From NCBI GenBank assembly GCA_018398815.1, contig CM031600.1, positions 49,242,327 through 49,306,326 of the forward strand: a stretch of 64,000 bases of DNA. The letters run 5' to 3'. Made by a program: the position numbers and the translations under genes. The stretch comes from Conus ventricosus. Taxonomy: Eukaryota; Mollusca; Gastropoda; Neogastropoda; Conidae. This document shows positions 21,851-34,727 of the stretch, one piece after another; position 1 is the first letter of the stretch, and each line of letters opens with the position of its first letter. The notes under the pieces were generated by a model. That model worked only from the letters and a program-made list of their open reading frames with translations, was not told where the DNA came from and did no database searches.

Positions 21851-24260
21851 CCCTCTATGGACACAATTCCGCGCATACATAGCGATAGGTAGAACCCGAG
21901 AATAATTCTTTAATAAACATATTTAAAGAATGACTTTTAAGCAAAAATAATTTACGGATAACACATTATAAAGCCTTCTTTGATCTGCTTCCTAAGTCTT
22001 CACAGGCAACTACAAAACTAAGACGAGTGGGGAATTATAACCCAAGGTATTTGTAACAGCTTGCAGCGGACAATTCTTCACAATTTAAGAACCATCTCTC
22101 TTTTGCTGCTAGATATCCATCTTTTCTAAACACTACAATGTTGCTTGTGTCCTTATTACTTCAAGTTAAGTCGGGATGCTGCATTATAAACATTGTTCAA
22201 GTGATTTTGGAGGCCAATAGGTGTTTCAGAGGGCAGTGCAATATCATCTGGTAATAACAAATGAATAATACAGTGTGACCAGAAATGAGTGTTGCTCCAT
22301 GTTTTCCTTTTTTAATTATATCTTGAGCTAATTCAATTTATGAATAAAGAGAAAAGGACAGGGCTACATGAGTTACCCTGCTTAAATCCCTCTTGTACAA
22401 TATATGATAAAATCAATGAAATCAGTACTACATCTTACCTTTGCTTTAACACAGTCATACATACTTTAATACATTTATATAAACCTTACCTTTAATCCCA
22501 CTCATTTGTAGAACAGACCCAAGCAATTTCTTGAAACAGAAACGAATGCCTTTTTAAAGTCAATAAAAGCTACAATACAACTTAAGAGTCCAAGAGAAGT
22601 GTTTCTTAACTATTGCTAAAAGGGTGAACATTTAATCAATAGTAGAATAGCCTTTCTTAAAACCAGCTTGGTGTTTACCTATGATCTCATTCTGTTGAGC
22701 CCACTCTTGCAACTTACAATTAATGGTTGAACTATAAAGTTTACTACTTACATCACATAGAGATATGCCCTATTATTTACCGAACCCTTCTTAAACAATG
22801 GCTGTATAATAGAATTTGTTCATTTTTCGGGAAATATTCCTTGATTAAAAGTTTGTGAAAGAACTTACAAGGGAATCAACCACAAATTACCTCCATATTT
22901 GTACAATTTGCCAATAATTCCACCCGGCCCTGCTGATTTTCTGTTCTTCAGTCGTTTTATTGCTAACAATACCTGCTCTTTTGAAATTAGGCGATCGAAA
23001 GTATCTATATCAGTAACCGTATCAGTTATTTCTTCTTCCAGGTTAAAGTAATATTCTTCATCACCATCTCTTTGCAATAATTCTGTAAAGTGTCAACAAA
23101 TATTTCATTATGTGGGCGACATTTTCTTTGCTAACATTTTCTGCATATTTTCCAAAATTCGTGCTGATCGTTTATTGAATTTAGAAGATTGTTTAAGAAC
23201 ATATGGTTATATTCTTTCCTTTTCCTTTGCAACATTTTGTTTTTAATTCTTTTCAAGCTTTAAAATAAAATCTTACTATCTTTAATGGCCCTCGTTTTTC
23301 GAAATATCCTTAACAGTTTCTTTGCCTTTCTTTTAGCTACAGTGCATTCCAAATCGTACAATACGTCATTCTTTTTTTCTATCATCTATTTTCATTTCTT
23401 TCTTCAAAACATTCTGCATGATTCAATGCACAGTAATTCAACGCATCTAATCATAATTAACATCAACATCAATTAGACCAATTGCTTTATCTATTATTAA
23501 TAATGCATACTCATTATTCATTTGATCACAAAATATATCAGCATAGTCATTGTGCCACACAAATTTCTCAACAATCTCTACTTTTTTCTTTACAATTTGT
23601 GTAGGCATGTTACTGACTTGGAAATACACCATTACATTCTAATGGCAGATGGTCTGATTCAATGCGTTCACTGACAAAGAGAGTGCATGAAGAGTGTATG
23701 TGAGCAAACAAATCAATGGAAGCCATGTATTAGTCATTTACACTATTTCCATTTTCGGAAATGTATGTGAAATGAACATGCAGGTCACCAATACATACAC
23801 CATTCCATATATATATATATATAGATCCAATGCTGTACATATATTTAACAATAATTCCCATACTTGTTATCTTCGAAGCATCTGTTTGTGTCTATTTGGA
23901 CCACTATCTGTTTCAATAAAAGAACTGTTTTCATCAGAACATAAAACCTGGAGATGTCAGCAGTTCTGCTGTTTAAATCTTCAGCTAATAATATATGTAC
24001 TTCATGCATATTAAGCAATGCATCCGTAAGACAGTCCTCAAGATCAAGTATACCACTGTCATCATCAAAAAAAGAATAAAATTTTCTGATTGCAAATATG
24101 CACATACATACAATACATCTTTTGACAAGCCGAACAGACTTTTGCAAATAGAGAACAGACGATTTTATTACGATCAGAAAAATACGATAACAATACTTTT
24201 TTTTAATCAACATATATGATTCACCTGAACGTCTCCCTTTTTTTGTTATTTTAATTGCAG
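21851..24260 (-). mobile_element. APE-type LINE, degraded endonuclease and reverse transcriptase
   Basis: Minus-strand pieces run in the expected order. An endonuclease block at 23845-24213 has ILLAEDLN in the place of GDxN. A SDH-type motif lies near 23650. A linker at 22865-23077 has RLISKEQVLLAIKRLKNRK. An RT block near 22310-22390 resembles KQG-SPVLFSLFINEL, and near 22240-22260 a PDDIAL stands where YADD is expected. Every block is in a different frame or contains stops. The clade is not resolved. Confidence 0.7.
22865..23077 (-). pseudogene. LINE linker region between endonuclease and RT
   Basis: The frame has the typical pre-RT sequence LISKEQVLLAIKRLKNRKSA followed by a Gly-Pro-Gly-rich turn and GKLYKYG. 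It is a fragment of the LINE polyprotein and not a separate gene. Confidence 0.65.
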
Positions 24261-24999
24261 TTTACAAAAAATTCAAAAACCGTGTTTTCAAAATTTTTCA
24301 AAAAATGTTAAACAAGCATTACATCGAATGAACATATCAAACAAAATTTTATCAATACTTGGCAACAAGCCTTTTACGTTCCGTGTAAGAAACTACACTT
24401 TTTCTTTTTCGCCGGTTACTTTTTTTATATTGACCTTTTTTTTATGTATTACTAATATTTCCGTTATGTAGCGGATGTGTGGTTTTATTTCTACCCATTT
24501 TACTTTTTCCGTTTTATATCCCACGCGCAAAAAAGGCAATGGTAGGTAATTCCCGTCAATTCCTTACACCACTGTGAACCCTTTTTATCAACATACACGC
24601 CTAATAACAAACTTCTTCATCCAGGATCATTTTTCCCAATAAAAAAAAAATTTCTCTCACTGCGCCACTCTTTAAAAAAGAACTGTTTCTTTCAACTTCT
24701 TTTTCACCAAAACAGTATATTATTGTTAAAAAAGCGCTGTTCGAGGTGTCTGAAAACAAAACATTTAGTCAAACATGTATTTTTGGAGAGTTTCGTGATT
24801 TGCATTACTTCCCTTTAAAATCCCCCATAAAAACACAATCTTTTTGTGTTTGTTTGGAAAGCTGAAAAACAGAGTGCCATTATAACCTTTGAAAAAGAAA
24901 GGGAAAAAACAATCCTTTATGCGCTTCTGGAAACAGACTTTGTGGGTCGGGTCTGTGGTAGGCATGCTGAAAAATTTTTCTTTATGTGCTTTCTTTTCA
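24261..24999. other. AT-rich stretch without recognisable gene
   Basis: T- and A-rich, with homopolymer runs. Frames are short and match nothing known. Confidence 0.5.
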
Positions 25000-25090
25000 C
25001 GTCGGCTGTGGTCAGGTGGTTAGAAAGGCACTGGGAATGCATTGGGGTTTTTTTTCAAGCTTCTCATTACCCAAGACACAACCCGTAAAA
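25000..25090 (+). mobile_element. Possible tRNA-derived SINE head
   Basis: GGCTGTGGTCAGGTGGTTAG and the following AAAGGCACTGG resemble a tRNA box A and D-arm. A degenerate box-B-like TTCAAGCTTCTC follows after a T-run. Only weak support. Confidence 0.35.
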
Positions 25091-26150
25091 AAAGAGCCCC
25101 CCTGCTCAGAAACTGCTACATCTCCAATAAAAGGGTTTTGAAAAACGGGAGGCATCAAAGGGCAAACACAGGAAAAAAGCAAGATTCCGCGTCTCCGAAA
25201 ATGACAGAGAACGGGCCATTGGTTTGGACGCGGTCGTCACCCCAGGTGATCGCAGCCAGATGAGTCCCCACTGAAAATTTATCACTGAGGAACCGCTTGG
25301 TGAGGGCTCCAGCAAACGTTTCCACAGCAGGCCGACCACAAGCGTTGACCGCCGACACAGAGCGGTGGGGCTTTTTTAAAAAAAGACCCCACCAAAGGTT
25401 CCACCACTGCCGGGGAAAACAACACGTCGATCGAAAATTAATTCGTCTGCTGGTCAAAACCCCCTTTTTTTGTCGCCGTCCATAGGGGTTTCGAGTTTTC
25501 TGCACAAACAGTCCCTGGGCAAAAACGGGGCCCCAATCAACCGCGAAGGGCAGAGAATGGAAGAATGTGTTCAGGGGAAAAATTCGAGTCTGCGTTGAAA
25601 GGTTAAAAACAATGTGGGTTGGAGACCACGGGGTAGGCTTTAATGCCCGTAACAAAAAACCATTTTTGGGTGCCATAAACATGTGGGGGGGGGCCCGAGG
25701 GTCAACAGCTTGTGGGCCCCGGGGTTTTTTTTTCAGCGCAGCGGGGGTCGGGGGGAGGGGTGAAGCGCCGTTACATAAATCGGTCGCAGCCAGTTGCGTC
25801 CCTTTTTCCCCAAAGAAACCAGGCTCCGGTTTAACAGACAATCCCCGGCCCATGCTGCAAAGCCAGCAACAATTTTACGGGGAAATAAAATTTCCCCAAA
25901 AGGGTTTGGCCAGTTGCGTCCAGACAAAACCCCAGGAACAAGTCTGGGCTATTTTGAAGCGCAGCTTAACAAAAAACCCCCGCGACCAGGAACCCGTCGA
26001 ATCAAAAAGTCCAAAGTGGAACGAATTCCACGTTTCCCCTGCAGCGCTTATGGTCCCCTGCCAACCCGCTGCCTTGGTTCAAAAAGGGGCGTAAAACCCA
26101 GTATTGACAGCGCCTATCCCATCCCCCGTTCTGCTGTTCCCGGCCTTTTC
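25091..26150. other. GC-richer stretch, unidentified
   Basis: Open frames on both strands (25155-25853 minus, 25794-26780 plus) show no domain I recognise. Short motifs recur: GATCGCAGCCAGATGAGTCCC at about 25248 and GGTCGCAGCCAGTTGCGTCCC at about 25782, and GGCCAGTTGCGTCC near 25909. This hints at a decayed repeat. Many C, G, A and T runs suggest base-quality problems. Confidence 0.4.
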
Positions 26151-26154
26151 AGGA

Positions 26155-26705
26155 AATTCAAAACCCAAAACAGAGTTGATTTTGTCTTTCCCCTTCTCTC
26201 TTCGACCTCTCTCTCTCCCCCCCCCCCCCCTTGTTTTTCCCCCCTCTTCTCTCCCCCTCTCTCTGTCTCTTTCCCCCCCTCTCTCTTTCCCCCCCTCCTT
26301 CTTTTTCCCCCCCTCTCTCTCCCCCCCTTCCCTGTCTCCCCCCCCCTCTTTCTCTCCCCCCTTCTCTTGTCTTTCCCCCCCTTCTCCTCCCCCCCCCCTG
26401 TTCTTTTCCCCCCTCTCTTCCCCTCTCTCTGTTCTCTCCCCCTCCCTTTTTTCCCCCTCTCTCTGTCTCTTTCCCCCCCTCTCTCTCCCCCCCTCTTCTG
26501 TCTTTCCCCCCCTCTCTTCCCCTTCTTGCCTTTTTCCCCCCCCCCTTTTTCTTCCCCCCCTTTGTCTTTTCCCCCCTCTCTTTTCCCCCTCCCTGTCCTC
26601 CCCCCCCCCTCTCTCCCCCCCTCTCTCTGTCTTCTCCCCCCCTCTCTTTTTGTCTCTCTCCCCTTCCTTTGTTTCTTCGTCCCTTTTTCCCTGTCACTTT
26701 CTTTT
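26155..26705. repeat. Polypyrimidine (CT/CCCC)n tract
   Basis: About 550 bp of almost pure C and T. Pro-Ser-Leu frames on the plus strand and Arg-Gly-Glu frames on the minus strand are compositional only. Confidence 0.95.
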
Positions 26706-27391
26706 CCCCGGATACATCTGCGGGAGTGTTTTTATCGACTATTGCTTTGCAGTACGCAGCACCAAACCGGGGAAATGTGACTTAAACTGTCTCCCGTCCA
26801 GGTCGCTATGGCCCGTTTAAAACTACCCTTTTGGGGGTCGTTTCGTTGGAGATTTTTTTCCCGTTTTTTTGACAAAGGAAAATATTTTTTTAAATATTAT
26901 AAAATTTTGAATCAATTCGTGGTCGGACAGGCTGTGTCCCCTTCTAACCCCCAGCTGCGCGTGATTTTTTTCCCTTGTTCATTAACGGCGGTAAACCCAT
27001 TTTTCTGAGTTCCCTTGCACCCCCGGGCAGTTTTCAGACATTTTTTTCCCTCTGTTTACAGTTACCTCCTGAGCTGGTATTTTCCTAGTATCTTATAAGA
27101 TTACGACTTGACTACACAGAAATTTTGGGTCAAAAAAACAAAACAGGACACAAAATTTTTTTTGTTAAATTTTTTTGGGTTTTTCCGAAATTTACAAACC
27201 CCTGAAAAAAAACTTCCCCCAAAAATACTTTGGGGCGCGTAATTTTCCCCCTGGGTTTTAAAATTTTTTTTAGTTTATAAAAAGTTCAACATCCAATAAT
27301 CGGGGCGATTTCCCGTTTAGTCTGTGTAGTCGTCAAAAAAGGTATCTATCAGTCGATCCCGTTATGGAGGAAAGAGAGAGAGGAAAAAGGC
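26706..27391. other. AT-rich spacer, no gene seen
   Basis: Homopolymer-rich sequence. Nothing recognisable. Confidence 0.5.
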
Positions 27392-27419
27392 GGGGGGGGG
27401 GGGGGGGGGGGGGGGGGGG
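27392..27419. repeat. Poly-G homopolymer (28 nt)
   Basis: An uninterrupted run of G, flanked by GA- and CT-rich sequence. Its length could be an assembly artefact. Confidence 0.95.
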
Positions 27420-27499
27420 AAGGGCAGAGAGAGAAGACTGTTGTGTGTGCCGCGTTGAGTATTCTTCTCTCTCTCTCTCCTCTCCTCTCCTTTTTCTCT

Positions 27500-28331
27500 C
27501 GTATCAATGTGCATGAACCCTGATACTGCTAGTTTCCCGTCTTGCCCCAAAAACCGAACCCCTTTCCGCTCCACCCCCGAACGTCCCCACAGATCGGCCG
27601 TTGAACCTCAAAACAAACCGTTTATGAGCCATCAACACACCCAGTCCCCCAATCACAAATACCCCCCTCCATGCACCGTCAAAATACCGTCCACTGACCT
27701 CAATCATACCTTCACTCAACCCCCGTCCCCAAAAAAATCAACAAACACCGTCCACTAAATCATCAAATACATAGTCCACTACCCTCAACCATATAGTTCA
27801 CCAACCATAAATACACACTACCATGAACCCTCATACAAACCCCTGTACCAAACTCAATCACACTGGGTTTTTCCCAAAATCCAAAGACCTGTCCCCAGAA
27901 CGCTCAAAAAAAAATTTATCGAGAAAAACTCAATTCAAAAAAAACCACGGCCTTTCAACAGATACATCCTAGTCAGAGAACAGTTCCAAAACCCCAAACC
28001 CCGAAGTCAGTTAACCTTCGTACACACCAGTCAACTAAATCTCAACAAAAAACCCGGGAACTGAACCTTTAATACATACCCCTCCTTTGACTTTCAAGGA
28101 CAAAGTAATGAAAACCCCCAATACAAGCAGTCCCTAAACCCTCATATACACCAACCCCTGAAATGTCAAGAGACACCGTTCACTGAAACCTCAAACCCAC
28201 CCAAAACTGAAATGTCAAAAGACACCCCGTCCAAAAATCCCGAAAACCCTCCACTGAAATCTCAACAGACACAAAATTTAAAGACCTCAAAAAACCCCCG
28301 ACTGAAATCTCAGCAGCACTTGTCCCCAAAC
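27500..28331. repeat. Degenerate minisatellite (about 35-45 bp unit) 5' of the Ty3 element
   Basis: Recurring CCGTCCACTGAACCTCAA-like and ACCCTCAAxxCACACC-like words fill this stretch. The same words fill 38205-38365 on the other side of the retrotransposon. Confidence 0.6.
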
Positions 28332-28946
28332 TATCACAGAGGATAACTAGGAGCTCACACACTCCCACACACACAACCCCACACCAACACACACACACAC
28401 ACCACAACACCCACACACACACACACACGCCCCACTCGCCATTCATACGGGCGATTTCAAAGGCCCGTCTTGGGCAAGTGATGCCTTTCCAGGCCCTCCC
28501 TTTTTCAAACGGGTCGCCTTGATCTAAAAGCCCAGTAGACTTGAAATTGTAAAACATCCAACGGCCCATGGTGGACTGCATGTGGGGAAAAATTCTCAGT
28601 CCTCCCGTTCCCTTCCCCACCCCCCCTCCCCCGCGTCCACCCCCCGTTCGTATTTTGGGCTCAGAGACATTTAGGGTTTTTTACAAGGTAAAGTGACCAT
28701 ATTTTTTTTTGTTAATCTTAGGTTTATAAATTCGAGGCTTAATTAGCGGGGGTCAACATACAATTGGGCTTTGGAAAAGGTACCCCCCATAGCGCAGAAA
28801 AAATAAATATAGCATATTCAATTTGGACTCTGGCGTTCGGGCAGTGTTAGTGTGCCCTTTTGTCTTTCCCCACATCTACCTGATTTCGAACCCTCCCGTT
28901 AGTCTCACGTTCCAAACCAGTGAGGGCAAAAAAATGTCGTGTGTTA
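28332..28946 (+). repeat. 5' LTR of Ty3/gypsy element
   Basis: The segment aligns collinearly with 37428-38204. Shared words include GCCATTCA..CGGGCGATTTCAA, GGATCGCCTTGATCTAAAAG-like, CAACGGCCC..GGTGGACTGCATG, GGTCAACATACAATTGGGCT and a TATA-like AATAAATATA about 150 bp from the end. It lacks several short segments of the 3' copy and has extra homopolymer runs. Boundaries are approximate because the ends are not clean TG...CA. Confidence 0.75.
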
Positions 28947-29599
28947 TTGGTGGAGAAGCGGTCGTTGCCCCCCACCTTTCTCGCAGCTTAAGTGTTGGCT
29001 TATTTCTTGTCGTTATTGTTCGCAAAAAAAAAAAAAAAAAAAAAAAATTGGGCCTCACAATCATTGTTTCTTTCCATGTCTCGGCTTCCAGTTCGTATTA
29101 GGAACGATGACTCAGTAGACCAGTGACTCGTGAATACGCTCGAAGTTTAGTCGACATTACTTACTCCCAACACCCTGTGTCATCCATTCCTACTCAAGCG
29201 TCTCCTACTCCCTCCCCATCCAGTCAGTGGACATTAGAACACGTACCTACCTTCATCTCAGAATTTGATTTTTCTGTGTCAGATTACGAGGATAGTAGTT
29301 TCATCCCTAGTCTTTTTGATGAACTTGCGTCAACAGCATGGCCTATTCTCTGTCGTCAGTGTCACAGCTGCAACATGCACTCTAACAACTTCCACATCAT
29401 CACACACCGCTCTGGCTCATCCTCCCGCTCTCTTAACACGCCCGGTCTCTTATCTCTCTCCGCTGCACATCATCACTGACCGACAATGCTACTTATGCCC
29501 TACTATTCTCACCCCTTCCGTCCAGTGGTAACAGTCAGCCCATCATTACCGGAGACAGTCTTGGACGAAACGCCAACTTCTCAACCCCCACCCTCAACT

Positions 29600-30280
29600 T
29601 CCCCATCAGTTAATGCCTGATCCTTTTCCAAGCAAACCTACACAGGACATTGCTTCCTGGCTGAAAACTTTTGATAGATATGCCCGCTACAAGGTTGGAC
29701 AGTAAAAGGGCGATCCTCCCCCTTTTAATGAAGGACCAGGCGCAGTTGTGGCTGGATGGATTAGACTGTTAGTCCCCCAAGTTGAACACGTGTCAAGGAC
29801 TGTGTGCTGCTCTGATCAGGCGCTTTACACCTCATAAATCCACGCGATGGATTCGGTTGAAACAGTTTAACGACCGTCGGCAACTACGCCATGAGACAGT
29901 AGAAGAATTCTTTGCGTCGATGACGAGACAGGACAACAGCTGGACAAACCACCCAAAGATATCATGGAAACTGTTGTCAATGGCCTCCTTACATCCATAT
30001 CAAAATTTGTCATGCGTGCGGCCCCAGTCTCTCCAACAAGCCCCTGACTTGGCTCCGACCGCATCAGTCTTTCAGGACTCTCCAGCCACAGATAAAGTAA
30101 AGGTGGCACTGGCCTCAATCACTGAACAAACAGAAGCCATGAAGACAGACTTACAGCGAATGGACTCGGCTCGTGGCAATTCCCAGTTTCACGTCACTTT
30201 GAGACCGCAACACAGGCCTCATGTGCTGACTGACCCCCAACAGAGCCTGGCCACACACCGTGCACTTTGAACCCGGGGGT
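29600..30280 (+). pseudogene. gag: Ty3/gypsy Gag (retrotransposon gag domain, broken)
   Basis: The plus-strand reading shows the conserved gag core: DIASWLKTFDRYA, then ILPLLMKDQAQLWLDGLD in another frame, then FTPHKSTRWIRLKQF and LRHETVEEFFASM. This order is typical of the capsid-like retrotransposon gag domain that packages the element RNA. I see no CCHC zinc knuckle. Frames shift near 29700 and stops follow DGLD. An upstream frame at 29123-29479 may be the N-terminal Ser/Pro-rich part. Confidence 0.75.
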
Positions 30281-30531
30281 AATGGCACCGCCCACCCACG
30301 CTCATTTAACCAGCCCGCTGGCCACGGAAACATCGTCCCCCCCCCCCCCCTTTTTTTTTTTTTGTTGTTGTTGTTGTTGCGCAGCAGCAGACGCCGTGTC
30401 ATTCATGCGGAGGCGCTCATGCGCGATACACATGTCGCTTTCGTGATGCACGGTGCCACCATGCCACGTCATCGGTCCACACCGCCGCCGTTTGCTCTAA
30501 GCACGGCAGTAGTAGATAAGGGTTTCCCCTC

Positions 30532-30930
30532 ATGACTTCCAAAACCAGGATTGGGTGGCATGAGAGGGAAACAGTACATAATTCTGAACCCGTCCCGCAC
30601 ATTAGGTCATTCTCTGACTGTAGTAGGATTAGAGTCTATATTAAGAACAAGCCCTACACCAGTCTGGTAGATACAGGTGCTGATGTTTCCTGTGTTAGTA
30701 GCCAACTTGCAAATGTCTTAGTTGAAGAAAAACAAGTCAGCATGCAGCCGTACCCCTTGCCTTCATCAAAGGAGTCGGTGGACAGCCCGTTAGAACCCTA
30801 GGAAGAATGGAACTGCCCCTCAAACTTTCCAGTCTGCATGTTTCACAGTCATTCATTGTTCTGGATCATTTGACTTGTCCCTTGATTTTAGGTATTGAAC
30901 CCTCCCTCCACTTTGGTACCATAACCTTCA
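30532..30930 (+). pseudogene. Ty3/gypsy aspartic protease
   Basis: The frame from 30532 contains the active-site LVDTGADVSCVS about 45 residues in, after a strand IRVYIKNKPYT. A second frame (30807-31082) holds SQSFIVLDHLTCPLILGIEP, the flap-distal ILG segment of the same fold. The two halves are separated by a frame change near 30800. The enzyme would cleave the Gag-Pol polyprotein. Confidence 0.75.
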
Positions 30931-31424
30931 GCTGTATAATGGTTTACGTCAGTCCCTTTCTGAAAGACCCACCTGAAGTGTGCCTGTCCAAGTGTTGCAC
31001 ACAACATATATCCCTCCTTATTCTGAAGTGTTGCTACCTGTTCACGTCACCTCCAACTGTAGCCATACACGGGTGTCACTGAACCGTTACAGGCACTGCT
31101 CTCAAACAAGAAGGTGATCGCAGCTAGAACCTTGGTTACACTAACGAAAAATCAGGCCATGTGTGTTGTGCGCAATAACTTCGCATCCCTGTGAGATTAA
31201 AACCCAAGGATACAACTGGTCATTTTGAGGAAGTGTTCCAAGATTTGGGGGAAATTTCCGAACAATCTGCTAATATCAGGTCGGCAACTGTTCAAACTGA
31301 CTCTAACCAACTTTCTGAAGCCAAAACTATAGCCAATTTAGATATTGACTTATCAGATTCAGATTTGCCTTCGGATTAAAAAGACTCTTTCACCCTCTTT
31401 CTAGCTCAGAACAGAGACATCTTT

Positions 31425-32140
31425 GCTGTATCAGCATGGGATTGTTCGCCCTTCCACGTCCTCCTGTGGTTTTGGTGAAAAAGAAAGATGGTACCTATCG
31501 CTTTGCGGTCGATTACCGCAAATTGAACAAAATGACCAAACCGGTACATAACAAAATGACCAAACCGGTACATTTCGCCCTCCCCGCCTGGAAGATGCGT
31601 TAGACATCATGGGACACTCCACCATGTTCTCCACCCTTGATTTGTTTTCTGGCTTCTGGCAAATCCCACAAGATTCTGAATCTCAGGATAAGTCCACCTT
31701 CACAACTCATTTCGAATCCTTTGCTTGGACCAGAATGCCCTTTGGATTACAGGGAGTCCCTGGATCATTTCAGTCTCTGATGAACCATGTCCTTGCTGGA
31801 CTCACATTCAAAACTTGTCTGGTTTTCACTGATGACATTTTCTGTTTATCCAACAATTTACAGGATCATTTGTCTCATCTTTCTGTGATCTTTGATCAGA
31901 TCCGAAACGCTGGTCTCAAACTCAAATCACGAAATGTCATTTTGCTGCTTCTAAGGTGACATATTTGGGACACATTCTCATTAAGGATGGAGTCTCAGTT
32001 GACCCAGCGAAAGTGGAAATGGTTCAAAACTTTCCCTCGCCCAGTATCGACATGATGTCCGGTCATTTCTTGGCCTGGCAAATTACTATCGCCGGATTGT
32101 CAAAAAGTTCTCTTGCATAGCAGCCCCTCTCAATGATCTA
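31425..32140 (+). pseudogene. pol: Ty3/gypsy reverse transcriptase
   Basis: Motifs in order are VKKKDGTYRFAVDYRKLNK (about 31465-31525), STLDLFSGFWQIP with the first catalytic Asp (31627-31668), FGLQGVPGSFQSLMN, and FTDDIF (31827-31844), where YxDD is usual. A 23-bp direct duplication (AACAAAATGACCAAACCGGT at about 31526 and 31549) interrupts the N-terminal block. The frame changes near 31590 and 31955, after which YLGHILIKDGVSVDPAKV-like sequence follows. Confidence 0.85.
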
Positions 32141-32149
32141 AAGACTCAG

Positions 32150-32640
32150 GCACAATTCCAATGGAATCCTGCGCAGAACAAGCGTTTCAGACACTGAAAT
32201 CGGCACTCACATCTGCACCTATTCTGGCCTATCCTGATTTTGAACGTCAATTCATTTTGTACACTGATGTCAGCAACAGGGCCATCGGCTATGTGCTGGG
32301 ACAGAGAGACGAACAGAACAAGGACGGGAGCACGTGATCGCCTAAGGCGGTCGAGCATTGTGTGGTGCTGAAGTCTGTTACGGCATCACGGAAAAACAGA
32401 CACTGGCTCTGGTAGATTGTATACGGCACTTCAAAGTGTAGCTCTCTCACGCCAAATTTTTGGTGTACACTGACCATTTGGCGACAAAGTGTCTGCAGAG
32501 TGTCAAGGAAGGACCCACAGGTCGTTTGGGTAGATGGGCCCTCTTCCTTCAGTCGTTTGATTGTGAAATCATTCATAAACCAGGCCAGGTACACAATAAT
32601 GCTGATGCATTGAGTTGTATGCCCCATGCACCACCAACTA
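32150..32640 (+). pseudogene. Ty3/gypsy RNase H domain
   Basis: Recognisable blocks are FQTLKSALTSAPILAYPDF, FILYTDVSNRAIGYVLGQ with the first catalytic Asp, and VYTDHLATKCLQ...TGRLGRWALFLQSFDCEI.HKPG...NADALS (32460-32630). The middle is frameshifted and a stop follows DGST at about 32337. It would degrade the RNA template during reverse transcription. Confidence 0.8.
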
Positions 32641-33164
32641 CACCTGATCCTCCTGACCTTGAGCCGTCCACTCCCATTCTCCCCTCGCCATCACAGCCCA
32701 TTTCCGCGCCGACATGCAGTGTAACACACGTAAGATGGAGTCCTACGAGCCGTGTCCAGAACTAGTTCCCGTTTGCAGCATAGGCACTTCCATACCTTCC
32801 ACGCTACCCTTCGTCTCTCCCTCACCCCTCCCTGCAGCCATTCAGGAAACGAGAATTCCCCCTCTGCTTGACCCAGCTGTTCAGTCTATTCCGCCCCCTC
32901 CATCCTCTGCAGCCCCTGTCATTACTCAATGCCCCGGCGTCTTCCCTCCTTGCCCCCACTGTCATGCTCCACACTGAGCCGGCAACACCCACTGTAACGG
33001 TATGTACAGTGGACGTTGTTGTTCGTCCTTCGATTTCGACGATGACCATGACTTCAATCTCACATGGAAGATCGCTGAGTGTGGGTCCGCAGGTGGCTGG
33101 TGAGGCCAATCTGGTCCGGAAGGAACGCCTACATGTGGGACACATGTGGCATGTGGGTGGGTGC

Positions 33165-34520
33165 TAAAGTGGAGGTGGATACAGTGGCTGACGATGACCT
33201 GCGTGATATGCAGTTGAAGGACTCTCAGTACCGGCTCTTCATTGATTTCTTGCAGACGGGTCAGTTACCACAGGAGAACATGACAGCCCGCCGCCTGATT
33301 CTTGAGAGTCAAGATTATGTCCTGCACAATGGCGTGTTATACCACCTCTACTGTCGGCAGGGCCAGGGACATAGACGTAAGAAGTAAGCGATTAGTCAAA
33401 CAGCTAGTGGTCCCTTTTCCTCTCAGAAACGATTTTGCTCTCGTTTCACGACTCGCTCCTTGGTGGTCACTTTGCCACTGAAAAGATGTACCAAGCAATC
33501 AGATTGAAATATTTCTGGATAGGTATGTACTCGGATATCATTGACTATGTCAAGTCGTGCGATGCATGTCAAAAGGCAAAGAGGGTGATACACCCACAAA
33601 TTCCTCCATTGAAACCGTTGTCTTTGACACCAAACAAGCTTTTTTCCAGATGGCACTGTGATATACTTGGTCCACTGACACCCAGTAAAGAAGGTTACAA
33701 ATATATTCTGCTGTTTGTGTGTTCCTTCAGCAAGTGGGTCGAGGTAATTCCGTTGATAGATACCACAGCCACCACCATAGCCCATCATTTCTATGACACC
33801 ATCATCTGTCGCTATGGTGCGCCTGATCAGCTATTGTTGGACAGGGGACATAATTTGCTGTCCAAGGTGGTGACTGAGGTGTGCAACATTTTTCAGATCA
33901 CACGGGTGCACACCAATAGCTACCACCACAGACCAACACCACATGTGAGCGCACAAACACTACTATTGCCCAGTCTATCGGGGCGCAGTGTGACAAACAC
34001 CCACTGTCCTGGTCTTCCATTCTTCGCGGTATCGCCGCCGCACTGCGGACGGTCCCCTCCACAGAGTCCACCATGTTTTCTCCCTTCTTTATCCTGTTCA
34101 AACAGGAATGTCGGCTGCCCATTGACACTGCGCTACATTCTGATATCTTCCCGGGGCTGCACAGCCGTGCATGGAGGACATAATCCGAAACGCTGAACTG
34201 ATCAAACCATGGTCAGCGACAATATCCTCACAGGTCAGCAGCGTTACAAAGCACAGTATGACAAAAACACCAGTCCCCCTCAGTATAGGGAAGGCCAGCA
34301 GGTGTTGGTGCAATGCTCACATAAGGCGCAGGGCATTTCTGCCAAGCTGCAACAGAAATATGATGGTCCATACTACATCACTAAGATTCTGCCCAATGAT
34401 GTGTATGTGCTCCGTCATAGTCAGAGTAACAAACAACTCAGATCGCCAATTCATGCTATGAGACTACGACCCTACTTTTCCCCTGAGGACAGACCCACCA
34501 ACTCTCCATAGGCGGACCTG
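33165..34520 (+). pseudogene. Ty3/gypsy integrase with GPY/F module
   Basis: The frame 33435-34196 holds the zinc-binding HHCC (HDSLLGGH...CDACQ) and the core with WHCDILGP (first Asp) and LLLDRGHNLLS (second Asp). The reading is lost after about 33930, before the catalytic Glu. The upstream pre-integrase strand DYVLHNGVLYHLY is in the frame 33079-33387. The C-terminal GPY/F module (QKYDGPYYITKIL, NDVYVLRH) is in the frame 34209-34511. Confidence 0.85.
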
Positions 34521-34727
34521 GACCCACTATTGTTTGGACAGGACGACGAGTCGATCTGTGATACCGATAAGGTGACACTTACCCACACACGCGGTCTCTA
34601 ATACCAATGAGGTGACCACTCACCCACACAGATCTAGATTCCAACTAGCCCCGCCCCCTCCCTCTCTTCCAGCTCAGCCTCCAGCACCACAACCACACCT
34701 ATCCCAACATCGGACAGCCAGGCCCCC

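Noticed and set aside
25155..25853. 232-codon minus-strand frame
   Set aside because: No recognisable domain, overlaps other long frames in the GC-rich run-prone stretch, and sequence quality is doubtful.
26104..26820. Proline/serine-rich and Arg/Gly-rich frames on opposite strands
   Set aside because: Produced by a polypyrimidine tract. No domain and no codon structure.
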